Assembly: GCA_039654915.1 (NCBI GenBank)
Contig: JBDJPA010000011.1
Location: forward strand, 2,294,001 to 2,358,000
Direction: 5' to 3'
Source: Aquilaria yunnanensis
Lineage: Eukaryota > Streptophyta > Magnoliopsida > Malvales > Thymelaeaceae
DNA: 64,000 nucleotides
Shown: piece by piece, positions 35,073 to 46,378 of the stretch
How the letters are laid out: every line of letters starts with the position of its first letter
Numbering within the stretch: the stretch's first letter is position 1
Notes under the pieces: model-generated
Database searches by the model: none
Seen by the model: only the letters and a program-made list of their open reading frames with translations
Told to the model about the DNA's origin: nothing
Program-made: the position numbers and the translations under genes

Positions 35073-35629
35073 AAAATTGTATGGATGGTTTATAACCTTT
35101 GATTATTATTTTATTTGTCTTTAACTTATTAGTTATTTTTTGTCCTAAATCTATTAAAAATATTTTACCTTAATTTTAGTTTCAATTGAATGAAATTTGT
35201 TAACTAAAGTTATTTTTCTGTTAACAACTTTTTATATTATAATTTAAACTATTCAGAAGCTATTTTATAATAAATTTAATATGTATAATAATTTTTTATA
35301 GTTAATGGACAAATCAAATTATCTTTGTTTTTCTCTCTTTATAAATTGAATTTATTTTATTTATGAAAAAAGAAACTACTAATTTAAATTATCTATTGAC
35401 TATCAAAAAATTATTAAACAATTGAAATTTATTAAAAAACAGTTGCTGAATATTTAAATTATAATTTCAAAAAAATTTATCAGAAAATTTTTCAGAGTTA
35501 ATGAATCTTCTCTAATAAGGAACTAAAATAAAACAATTTTAACAGGTTTGAGACAAACACATAACATCCAATAAGTTAAGGATTAAAATAAAATAAAAAT
35601 TAAATGTTAGGACCACCACACAATTTACT
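35073..35629. mobile_element. Foldback MITE, copy 2
   Basis: Matches the element at 10165-10746 along its length in the same orientation, sharing blocks such as 'taaatttaatatgtataata' and 'ttttttatagttaatg'. The ends read roughly AAATTGT(A/G)TGG inward from both sides. Non-coding. Confidence 0.65.
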
Positions 35630-36276
35630 TATCAAACATATACATATTGCCCCAAAAATTACTAAAAAAGTCACCAAACTCACCGTGGATTAACCTAGCC
35701 ATCAAACATCGAAATAGTCTGAGATCCCAAGGGGGGCAGCTAGACCATCTAAATCCAGCATGAAAGAAAGATGATCAAGTTGAACTCACTGGAAGGAAAA
35801 AAAAAATAGTAGTGGCAAAACCCAGCATGAACATGGTCATTTATCAGAAGCGTACCCAAATGTACACATTCTACCTTGTACTTTCCAAAGCCAAGTGAAA
35901 GCTGCAGCGACTGGCTTCACATCAATCAAAGCCGCCTCATTCACCTGCTGTTGGAAGGACTTGAATTCTCCGAGAAACGTTCCTGGTTGAACCCCAGAAC
36001 CAATACTCATTCAACAGAAAGGAAATCGTTAGTCTCCCATGAGCATTGTTGGACCTTGAGCATTCCAAACCCCTCCCAGAACATACGTTTCTTAGGGACA
36101 CTATTGCACATAAACAGAAAAACAAACCCACTTCACTTCGGCCCACGAAACAATTACTCGCTTAAACTGCTCATTCGCCTCATTCTTTGTCAAAGTTACT
36201 GGGTTCTTCCACCATAACAGTCACAAACCACTAGTAATACCTTATGCTGCAATAAAGACCATCTGACCATTGTATT
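35630..36276. other. Spacer of moderate GC content, no assigned gene
   Basis: Frames of 69-113 codons overlap on both strands at 35876-36217 with no recognisable domain. I treat them as chance. Confidence 0.4.
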
Positions 36277-36445
36277 TTGTCTCGAGAGGTTTGGCGTAAT
36301 GGCGCTACCTCGCCTAAGGGACACGGCTCTTTCCCCCCCACTCGATTTCGAGCCTCCCCAATTCCTTTTCTCTTAAGACCTCAACCTTTTAACTTGTATC
36401 TGCTTCTGTGTATCAAAAACAAAAACAAAAAAAACCCATTATCAT
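36277..36445 (+). mobile_element. Probable tRNA-derived SINE
   Basis: The 5' part reads agaggtttggcgtaatggcg and contains a pol III A box (TGGCGTAATGG). About 50 bases on is a B-box-like GATTTCGAGCC. A 3' tail of CAAAAACAAAAACAAAAAAA follows. Total length ~170 bp. Short similar flanks (ccattgtattt / ccattatcattt) may be the target duplication. The layout fits plant Au-like SINEs. Confidence 0.6.
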
Positions 36446-36729
36446 TTCTCTCAAAGCAAGTCAAAATGAGCTTGCTTTTTTGTAGATGATTATTTAATTT
36501 TTTTTCAAACCTACTCCAAAAGTCCTTCACTGACTTTAGCAGATTTTATCATGATATGCTACAGTGGCAGGACAAAAAGTTAATTTTTTAAAATCTGAAT
36601 GAATTTTTAGTCAAAATGTTCCACTTGAGCTCATAAATGCGTATCAGCAGATATTATCTTTTCAAATAAGTGAGGTCATTTTTACCTATTTGGGATTACC
36701 TTTAGCTCATGATATGTCCAGACTATAGA

Positions 36730-37219
36730 TAGGGGTGATCAGTATTTGGTTTAAGCCGAAAAAATGAAAAATTGAAAAAAATTTGAAATTTGGTTTGGTT
36801 AATTCGGTTCGGTTTCGGTTGAAACCGAATAACAAAAAAATCGGTTTCGGTTTTAGAATTCGATTAATTCGGTAACCGAAATAACCAATTTTTTTTTTTC
36901 ATGAACAATAATGCTACCAAGTAACCCAAATTAGTTTGGATTCTTATTTTCTTTTTTTTTTCCATAGACAATGAATCTTCTATATTGAATGAAATTTGAA
37001 AAGAAAAATGATATTTTTATCTTATTTCATCTCTTATAGAATTTAATTATCATTTTTTCTGTTAATTCAGTTTAAACCGAACCGAACCGAAATATTTCGG
37101 TTCAGTTTGAATTCGGTTTTATTGACTAATTCGGTTATTTCAGTTTCTTGGCATCCAAAACCGAATAAACCAACTAATTCGGTTCGGTTTAAACCGAACA
37201 AACCGAATAATCACCCCTA
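36730..37219 (-). mobile_element. hAT MITE, copy 2 (opposite orientation to copy 1)
   Basis: Starts TAGGGGTGA and ends TCACCCCTA. The flanks actataga (36722-36729) and actccaga (37220-37227) match at 6 of 8. Its reverse complement aligns to copy 1 (4888-5410) along the whole length, including the central phrase 'aatttgggttacttggtagc'. Ends are better preserved than in copy 1. Non-coding. Confidence 0.85.
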
Positions 37220-38543
37220 ACTCCAGATCGGCTTTTTTCCATCTTTAGGCATATAAGATCCAATGTCGTTTGACAAACTGAAAATAGAAGTTATTAAACT
37301 CTGCAGGCAGACTAACTTTGATTCAATCTACCCTTACTTTAATTCTCATCTACATGATGCCATTGTTTATGGTGCCAGTGATGATCTCTAACTCTATCTC
37401 TAGCAAGTGTATTCGGTTTTGGTGGTATGAGACTCAAGATAAATAGGATCTACATCTAAAGCAGAAGCTATCAACTTACAATTCAACTTACAACTGTCAA
37501 CTTACAAGTTACAAGTCTATCCCCCTACAACTACTCCACAGATTATATAAGTTAAAATTCTCAACGGGGTAAAGAAACAAAAGTATTACTAGATGTTCCA
37601 ATTATTTTGTAGAAAAGTTAATAAAATTCTACATAATGCAGTTTTATTACTAGTAAAAAAAATCAGGTGGGGTCTTTTGACTTTTCTTAATTAGATTTAA
37701 TATTTTGATACAAATTCAGTATAATAAATGTTTTTATAAGATATCAAATACCCTATGTGGAAAAATAATGTTTTTATAAGATTTTAAAATAATAGCTATT
37801 AATTAATAACTACTTAAATTTACTATGGGTACTTTAATGTCTTTTTACTTCTTAACAATTAATTGATTAAGCCTAATTGAAATAGCCAACTACCAAATGC
37901 TAATTCAATATAATCACTCAAACTATTCTTTATTCCAATAATACAAAAAACATTTTCTGCGGGCTCCCACTAGTATTTAGTAAAATTCAGGAAATAAAGA
38001 AACGAGACTTATAAGTGAGTTTTACTGTTTAATAACAGTAGAATCCACGTGGTTTTTTTTTTTTTAGTTTTTGCTTCTTTCAACTTATGGTCAAACACCT
38101 CTTGTGATCTCAAAAATTTTCACATTTGCCATAATGCTCCCCCACTTTAGCATTCTGTCGCAATCTAAATGGTAGACTATTTGTTGATGGTGACCTAATT
38201 GTCAAATCATAAAAATTTAGGAACAATACAGGATATAATAAATACTACAGGGACCCAATATTATTTTGTACCTTTTTGTAATACGTCCGCCTACCATTCC
38301 AATTTTGTTTTACTCTCCTGAAGAATGGTTAAAACTCTTCTTTAGTCCCTGGATATAACATTCCTGTTATAATGATCCCCAATTTTTATGATTTGTCATA
38401 ATTTTTTTTCCTTTTTGATAATCAAAATTTTTGTATATACTAAAAGTTAAAGGTTCTTAAGGAGATGGAAAGAGGGCTATCTTAATCCTTGGTCACGGGC
38501 GTGGCAAGGTTTTAGATACATGACATAAACTTTTAGAAAAATA
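37220..38543. other. AT-rich spacer, nothing recognised
   Basis: No coding or structural RNA signal. A poly-T tract sits near 38052. Confidence 0.5.
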
Positions 38544-38752
38544 CTCCCTCCGTCCCAAGTTCTCTGCACAATTTTTCATTTTGGGTTGTCCCAAGTTCTT
38601 TGCACCATTTCCTTATTTGGTAAATCTTTTACATTCAATTTACTATTCTACCCTTATTTTAAGTTTTACTTTAAAACTTAAATATACAAACCAAGAAAAT
38701 CCCCAAACAGGACAATTTACAAACCTGATCTCCCTCTACAACTGAAGGTCAA

Positions 38753-39080
38753 GTGAAATCCCTAACTTAATCTCCCTTATTCTTCAACTAAAACGATCAT
38801 CGGCAACAACCTCGGCTTTTTCGTTGATTGTCGACGACAGTAGTCATGGATAAGCACCATGGTGAAGTAAGTTTTCCTCCACCTCGACTTTCCCTGTTGT
38901 TTCTCAGTTAACGATGGTGAAATCCCTAACTTAATCTCCCCCGTTCTTCAACTGAAACGATCATCGGCAACAACCTCAGCTTCTTCGTCGATTGTCGACG
39001 ACAATAGTCACGAATAAGCACCATGGTGCAGTAAGTTTTCCTCCACCCTTACTTCCCCTGTTGTTTCTCAGTTAACGATG
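38753..39080 (+). repeat. 164-bp tandem duplication inside the mariner element
   Basis: The block starting gtgaaatccctaacttaatc at 38753 is repeated at 38917 with few differences. Each unit ends in CACCATGGTG(A/C)AGTAAGT, which looks like a start codon followed by a splice donor. Confidence 0.85.
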
Positions 39081-39949
39081 GTCATACGTTTATTAGCATC
39101 TTTGCTTCTAGTTTTGTCTTGCATGTAGCCTTGGTTGTGATTTTTTGTGGTATTTGTTGTGCTGGAAACTTGCTAGTGCTTGTTGTTTGCTATAGTCAGT
39201 TGAGGATGAAATTAAGAATTAGGTTTTGTTAACTCAGGAATTATATGGAAGTTAGGCATCTTGGATTATGTAGCCTAAACAGGGCATCCAAAGCTCAGTA
39301 TAATTTTAATTTAATTAGAAGCACAACAATAAACCTAAGCCTATTTCAAGCATCTGTTTCCAAGTTCAGCTTACCTACATAACTTGTACCACATAAAGTG
39401 ACTGGAGTGTATATAAGAATGCCATAAGTATGCAATAGATGATTACTATGTAATGAATTGACCTACAAACTTGAATCTGAACACTATAGAAATGCAGTGT
39501 AGCTAGGCATGTTTGAATTATATGGAAATTTATAAGATGAACTGAGAAGATTGACTCGATGCAAAACATGAACTAGCCATAAAGCTTCAATCAATTCTAT
39601 GTTATAGGAAATGCGTGTTTGTGTTGCTCCAATCAGGACTTGGTTTTAGGAACTAGGTGACACCAAAATATGTAAGAGTCTACCAGTTAACCAACAATAG
39701 GCAATGAAATGAACTATAAAATGGAAAAATTTTCACCTCCTGGGTATCTAGAACCAAAATTCATATTCATGTTCTCAGCTGTTTCTTCTGGCACCAAATT
39801 CCAGAGGCTCTATCTCTGGTTACCAAATTCCACTTTCTAGTTTGTGCACTCTATGCAAGGAAAATCTACACTTCTTCCCTACTACTCAGTAAAAATTTAT
39901 CACATCTACAATAGATCACACACACTCGTTCTTGCGATCTCTTTCTTTC

Positions 39950-39972
39950 TCACACACACACACACACACAAA
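39950..39972 (+). repeat. (AC)n microsatellite
   Basis: About ten AC units inside the mariner element. Confidence 0.9.
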
Positions 39973-40776
39973 AATCAACAAATAGAAGTTTAAATTTGAT
40001 CAGTGTTATATCGAATGAAAACTACAGCTAAGTTCTTTATAAGTATACAATAGAGTTGTTTAAGGAGACAAAGAGGGCCTTTTCAGGGACCAAATCAAGC
40101 TCCGCAAAAAAAAACCAAAATATACAGATAAAAATTTTGTATTGACAAATTATCAGAGGAAAAAATTGTTAGCAGTATAAACTCTAACGTTCTACATCAA
40201 CCATCCCCACATTGCTGAAGTTACCATCCCCCTTATGAGGATCATTTTTCTTTTTAATTTTTTTTGTTCCATATAATCAATTATGTTACGGATTGTATGA
40301 AAATATCTTCTAAATCTCAGAATTTTGATCCCCTGATGAGGATCATTGTGGCTTGAAATATTATACCTAAATATTGATACTTAATATAGTATTAGCCTTT
40401 AAATGATATGGACTTTTAACAATTAAAGAAGCCATAAAAATAAATTAATATTGATCAAACTTGAGTATAATTCATTTTGTATTAGGGTGACTTTAGTGTA
40501 GCTTTAGATGTGTGGTTTGCATTTGTTTTTTGTTTTGGAAATTAAAGAATTCTGGCCATGAACAAGGCTCTATAAAAACAATACATTGTACAGGCAGTAA
40601 ATATTAAGCCAACACCAATTAAAGCTTGGCATTTACTATTATCAACATTGGCTCAAATGGGTATCAGCATCAAAATTTTGCTGGTGTATGTGTTAAAATT
40701 TATGATTGATTTTCTTATTTTTACCCTTTTCTCTACCTTTGGGTATATGTGGTTGGACTAACTAAATAAATGTTGG

Positions 40777-41250
40777 TTGTTTTTGTTTGCTCATCTATGT
40801 GGATATCATGGCAGATTAAGTACCATAATGAATACCCCAAGAAAGGCGAGATCATCTGATTTGGGAGTAAATAACAGACCCTATTGTCCACATATGGTGA
40901 CAGAGTTGCTAGACATAGAGGGATCTCAACAGGCAACTGAGTTGGTTGCTATTTCTTCTTAGCACAATGTAGAAAAAACAAACTTTATCTGTCCTACCTC
41001 GTCAGAGTCCTCCATGTCTTTTCAAATTAGACCTTCTGTTCCATCCCACGTGAAGCCAAGTAACATGGGCAATGTTATGGTCATACTTTCTACCCTCCCT
41101 GGTGTAGTGGGAGGAGATGATTTTTGGATGGACGTTGCAACATATCTGGTAAAATCTAAGGCTGCTAGAGAGTTTGTAGCTTGTGAAGGCATATGTCCAG
41201 ACCTGAAGCTGAAATGGCTGCATCGTGAAGTGCAAATGCTGAAAAAGTAG
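40777..41250 (+). pseudogene. Myb/SANT-like-associated ORF remnant inside the mariner element
   Basis: One frame runs from 40777 to 41250, interrupted only by a TAG at 40960. The second half (MSFQIRP..., 41014-41250) ends with the pattern LSTLPGVVGGDDFWMDVATY, then REFV, then LKLKWLHREV. This resembles the C-terminal helix motif of plant Myb/SANT-like proteins related to L10-interacting MYB proteins and to the PIF/Harbinger Myb-like protein. A plausible acceptor (ggcag) precedes the block at 40815. The strand is opposite to the mariner transposase. Family assignment is by pattern only and is weak. It may be a captured host exon or a remnant of another transposon. Confidence 0.35.
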
Positions 41251-43017
41251 TGTTGGCCATTGGTGTTGGACTGTGCAGTAGAAGCTTTTTTTTTTCAGTG
41301 CTCAAGAGTGTATATATACTGTGTTCTTCTTGAGTAGCTAACTTTCAGCTTGTACTTATGTTAAATTTTGGGAACTAGTGTACCAGCCCTTGTATTTTTT
41401 TGATCTCAAGTAGGATGTTCATGAATATGTTATTCATGTCACCTGCAGAACATGTAACTGGTGTTAATGAGCTAATGAAAAAGTATTGAGTTATGTTACA
41501 TTGATTGTGTAATTAATGTTGCCTTGGTATTCAGTTTCTGTTTCCTGCAGAAAAGTGCTCATTATAAGATAGTTTGACCTTTTCTTTGAATTTTTGCTTG
41601 AAAACATATTTTGATCTGAAACTTAGGGATATATTTCTGGTGAAATTTAAGACTTGTTAGTATGGATTCTGTAGTAAAAGAGCAGCAGCAATAAAGAAAA
41701 CACAACACTTCTATTGCTGCAGGTTTTTTTAACAAATTTTTAGGAGTTTGATGAGTTAAAGTTGCTGTACAAGTTTTTTAACAGATTTAAATGTTGTGGC
41801 TACCTTCTCATAGGTTTGTTGACATCAACAGGAGGTACGATTTTAGATCATCACTTATAATCCAGAAAAATGCATACTCGCAAAGTAGTGAAATACATGG
41901 TTATAGGAGCCAGGTTTTTGTAGTGACCACACTTGGAAAACAACACAACCATTTAATAGTTGAGAAAATGAAGATATTAGACTAAGGGGATGAAAGATGC
42001 TCATGACGGAAGCTACTACCACACAGATGACCTCCTAAATGTCAACATATTTACATTAGTTATAGCAAATATATGCTTCAGGCATGTTCACCATAGTGCA
42101 TGGAACTCAACTAGAACATCTTTGGTCTTATCGAGGACAACCTTATTAAAATTGTCTGCTATAAGCACCACCACATTAGATGGAACAATAGCTATTTTCA
42201 CATTGGTTCCTGCAAAATCATCAACCTACTTAGAAAGACCTACTGATACAAGCACTTTATAAAGTAGAAATAGAATAAGCTAAATTTACAGAGAGGGTGA
42301 GGTCTCAATCCCATGGAAGATGACAGATAACTGCCACACTAATTTAGACATGACACTCCAAATGGCATACATATGATTGTTTTACAGTGCATGAATAGAC
42401 ATGAACCCCACATCGAGTTCTGCTATTGAATAACAACAAAGTACAGGTTATAACAGAAAGAGACAATAGCAAAACAACAGACAAATCTCACACTCTCAAT
42501 CTGGTTAACTTCTCTATTAATATTTTATTTAATTACTGTGATTTATTTCCTGATATTCTAGTGAAAGCAGTGGACTCTGGTTAGTGTAAAATCTCATTTA
42601 ATCTTTCTCATGGATGGCCTGAAATGGCATTAATACCAAGTTTGACTCCTTTGTTCCATGACATAAGAATGGAGTTATAGTTTCTAATTTGATCATCTTT
42701 ATAAAGTACATCCACAAAGAAAAAGTGAAAATGCAGTTCTTTATCTTCATTTATGGATTTTTGACTTCTACTTTTTAGTATTAATGATTTATGCTTGTCA
42801 AATGTGTTGTACTTCTTGTGTCTGCTATGTTACATTACATTCACTAAGCTTTCTTCACATGTTTATGGTTTTTTTTAGAGTATGTAAATCAACTCCTGCA
42901 GCTGAAAATTTTTGAACTGTTTTCTAAGACCCGAACTGAATTTCATCATTCAAAAACCACCTTATTAGAAACACACATGGCATACCTTCCTCAATGTTGA
43001 CAAACTTTCCAGACTTC

Positions 43018-43613
43018 TTAAAACTGATTTTATGCTTACTAGTGAAGCAACTATGATATCATTGCTAGAATTTGACAGAAAACCAGCAGAATTTGTAGTG
43101 TTTTGCATGTTTGACCACCATGTTGACTTTTTGATATAAATGTATTTTTGAGCTGAAGCTTTGCTGATAGGTTGAAGTTCATAATTGAAACTTGCTTGAA
43201 GCTTTAAACCTTGTTTTTAAGTCTTAGTTAAAGTTTTGGTTACTTAAGTAAGTAAAAACCTGTTTTGGAGCTTTCTTGCAGCAGGTTTCTTGACCATGCT
43301 TTGGTTCATAACCGATTTTATGTAAGAATAGGTTTACTAGTAAAGCAACTGTGATATCATTGCTAGAATTTGACAGAAAACAAGTAGAATTTGTAGTGCT
43401 TTGCATGTTTGACCACCATGTTGACTTTTTGATAGAAATGTCTTTTTGAGTTGAAGCTTTACTGACAGGTTGAAATTCATAATTGAAACTTGCTGGAAGC
43501 TTTAAACCTGGTTTTTAAGTTTCAGTTAAAGTGTTTGTTACTCAAGTTAGTAAAAAACCTGTTTTGGAGCTTTCTTGCAGTAGGTTTCTTGACAATGTTT
43601 TTGGATTCAAGGA
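43018..43613 (+). repeat. 298-bp tandem duplication inside the mariner element
   Basis: The phrase 'gatatcattgctagaatttg' occurs at about 43055 and again 298 bases later. The two units align over their whole length with roughly one difference per 15 bases. Non-coding. Confidence 0.85.
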
Positions 43614-44481
43614 CAATAATTATATTTTTATATACAGGACCTGTATTTACATAGCACACTAGAATTTATAGCCAAGCCAAGTCAGTTGGGTCTTGAAACC
43701 GAGGCTGTTTTACATACACATTGACATATATGCTCTGCAGTTATCCATTATCAGTTTTTGGTTCCATTGACACCTGAATTCTCATATCTTGACAAAGGCA
43801 CTAAAGTTGTATACCCAGCAACTCTCTTTAACAAATATGAGTCCAACCTCCAAGTTTAGAAACAAAATAAGAAGGAAACAAGAAAGTCAACCTTAGGTTT
43901 GACCAGACTATTGCAACTCTTAGTTTAACAGAAAAATAGCAGAACAAGAAGTTTTATGCTTCAAAACATAACTTTGGATACTTCTTAAAGAAAATGCTCA
44001 ATTAAACCAAACTTTCAAGTTTATGAGCAATAGTCCATGAAACTCTGAAAGTCAAATCTCTGTTTGACCTAATGCTAATAAAACTGGTTTTAACATTAAC
44101 AAGTAAATCCATGTTTCATTGTTCTTTTCAGTAACAATCTATACTAAAAAGATAGGTAAACTTAAGGTAAACTTTCAGGTCATGAACATAGTGTTTTAAG
44201 ATCATCAAAAGAACTTAATACTCAATGTTGAAACAACTACATACCATTTAGGCATACTACAACTTATATTCATACTTGGCTTATTGGTTTATATACACAC
44301 AAGAACAACATTATACAAAAACCATAACACAGAACAACCTGTGCATAAAATTAGTTACAAACAAAAGCTAGAAACACTTTTTTGTCAAATAACCTTTTGT
44401 TTGCCCTATTTGCACACATTCAAAATATACTAGGATAACCACTACTATTATGTACCATTTCCATACAAAACACATTTTTAT

Positions 44482-46048
44482 TTAGTTTTGCAAATGTGCC
44501 TTTGCTGCTTCAACCAATTCAGTAGACATAGAAAGTTGCATTGGGAGATTACTTTCGTGCTCCAACTGACCCTTATTTATATGTGGTATCTTGTACCCGT
44601 TGCAGCCATTTGCCTTCATCACTTCTATTATACATTGTTGTAAAGTGACAAACACATGATTCAACTTCGTCGATGGGAAATCATAAAAGGTTTTCTCAAC
44701 AGCGTCGACTAAATCATCAATATTCTTCAGCAACTGTTGATGTTGAAGAGATTGTATGGCTAAAAAAAACCCCAAATCTAAGACATGCAAGTCTGGACTA
44801 TTAGCAGGCTGACATACCAATTGAATGTTAAGTCCATTTCTTCTTGCAACTTCTTGGAATTCAACATCATCAGCCTTAAAATGTGGTTTGGCATTATCTT
44901 GCTGAATGTATATAGTTCTCCCGGATGTGGTAACAGGCCACTTCCATTTGATTGCAAGTAAAACCTTATCAATCAAGCAAGCTCTAACAGCTTTTTTAGT
45001 GATAGAAGCTATAGCTTTGGTCTCCATTGTTCCAGTTGCTTTATTTTTACTTCTTCTCATTGCTGGCTGTTTACACACAAAAGGAAAGATCCCAAGCTTC
45101 CTTGAAAATTCTATCCCTGTTATTGGATCATATCTTAGTCTAGCAACAACAGCTAAAAACATCACTTTTGTTATGAACTTTTTACTTTTACAGCTGCGTA
45201 TCGGATCTGGCTCATTAGGTAAAAGATAATACTTCTCTGAACCTTTGGTTAAGTAAAACCATTTTTCATCTATATGGACATAGTCATACATATTAATAAA
45301 AATAGGATTATGCATAATAGAGTTCTTCTCAATCATACTTAGGCAAAACCTCACTTTATCTGTCTTATTTTGTTCTGTCAGGTATGGCTTTATGGCATTC
45401 AAGTAGCACCGTAGAATCCCCTCTTTGAATCGTCGATGAAGAGTAGATTTAGAGATATTCAATTCGGTTACCATTATTCTGATTATTGTTCGACAATGTA
45501 GAGGGAGCTTTATCACCAGATTAGGATCGACTGTAACTCATTTGGGTCCTGTGTGGCCAGCGAAGTGTGTACTCAATGTTATGGGTTTGTTGTTTTCAAT
45601 TTGTTCCTTCACCTCGTTCCAAATTCTCCGAACAATATGTACTCAATGGAAACTTTCAACACAATAATTACAACTCCTTTCTTAGCTTCCCCACCTAAAT
45701 CATTAAATTCCCAATCCATGAGTTCCTAGTCGATTGATCAGGTTCAGAAGAAGCATCACAATGTGTTGACGAAGGAAGAAAAGGAAGCAATTTGTGTAGC
45801 TTTATTAAGTGTGTACTCAATGTTATGGGTTTGTTGTTTTCAATTTGTTCCTTCACCTCGTTCTAAATTCTCCGAACAATATGTCGACTGATGGAAAATA
45901 GATTGCCGATAGCTAAAACTGAACCGTGCTTGATTTTTCCTTTGCTGTTGTGCTCATTTAATAAAGCTACACAAATTGCTTCCTTTTCTTCCTTCGTCAA
46001 CACATTGTGATGCTTCTTCTGAACCTGATCAATCGACTAGGAACTCAT
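44482..46048 (-). pseudogene. Mariner-like transposase (DD39D), N-terminus broken
   Basis: The catalytic part is one open frame of 344 codons from 45516 to 44482. It contains a helix-turn-helix (LNISKSTLHRRFKEG), the first Asp in HIDEKWFY, the second in IQQDNAKPH and the third in LDLGFF. Thirty-nine residues separate the last two, the plant MLE signature. The N-terminal DNA-binding part is encoded further right, from an ATG at 46048 (VLTKEEKEAICVALL, HIVRRI). It is broken by a stop at codon 4, a stop after HIVRRI, a further stop after HTGPK, and a duplication/inversion at 45565-46118. Family members are about 450-500 residues, act in the nucleus and bind the CTCCCTCC ends. This copy cannot make the full protein as it stands. 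Confidence 0.85.
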
Positions 46049-46118
46049 GGATTGGGAATTTAACGATTTAGGTGGGGAAGCTAAGAAAGGAGTTGTAATT
46101 ATTGTGTTGAAAGTTTCC
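45565..46118. repeat. Combined direct and inverted duplication in the mariner 5' region
   Basis: A 76-bp block occurs at 45565-45640 and 45809-45884 in direct orientation. A 160-bp block at 45648-45807 is the inverted copy of 45959-46118. Copies are nearly identical. The order is direct A, inverted B, direct A, spacer, B. Confidence 0.9.
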
Positions 46119-46378
46119 ATTTTGCCAGGTTTGTCTGATTGTTTAACTTAGAACAGCTTCTAATCCCACCTCAATTTAGCTATTTACGCAAAAGAGTGAT
46201 TTAATTGTTTTGATTCTTCCCGCCAACATTTCCGAGCTTCCAAGTGAACAAAAACCACTTTATCAAGTTTATTTTTAATTTTTTTAGGGGTAAAATTGTA
46301 AAAAGTTACATCCTTTCAGCATTTCTTAATCTCTGTACCATACACAAATGGAGCAGAAAACATGGGACGGAAGGAGTA

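Larger units (their letters stand above)
38544..46376 (-). mobile_element. Mariner-like element (plant MLE), 7.8 kb, composite
   Basis: Left end CTCCCTCCGTCCCAAGTTCT and right end (reverse complement) CTCCTTCCGTCCCATGTTTT form an inverted repeat of about 25 bases. Both are bordered by the TA target site (38542-38543 and 46377-46378). The transposase lies near the right end on the minus strand. About 5.9 kb separates the transposase stop from the left terminus, far more than the few hundred bases usual in plant MLEs. That space holds tandem duplications and an unrelated + strand frame, so the element seems to have acquired foreign sequence. No LTR or second inverted-repeat pair was noticed inside. 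Confidence 0.85.

Noticed and set aside
35876..36217. Frame of 113 codons on + with an overlapping minus-strand frame
   Set aside because: No recognisable domain, both strands open by chance, and it sits between transposon fragments.
41791..42262. Two adjacent short + strand frames inside the mariner element
   Set aside because: No domain pattern and no convincing splice links to the Myb-like frame.
44906..45229. Hydrophobic + strand frame of 107 codons
   Set aside because: It is the antisense of the mariner transposase catalytic region.
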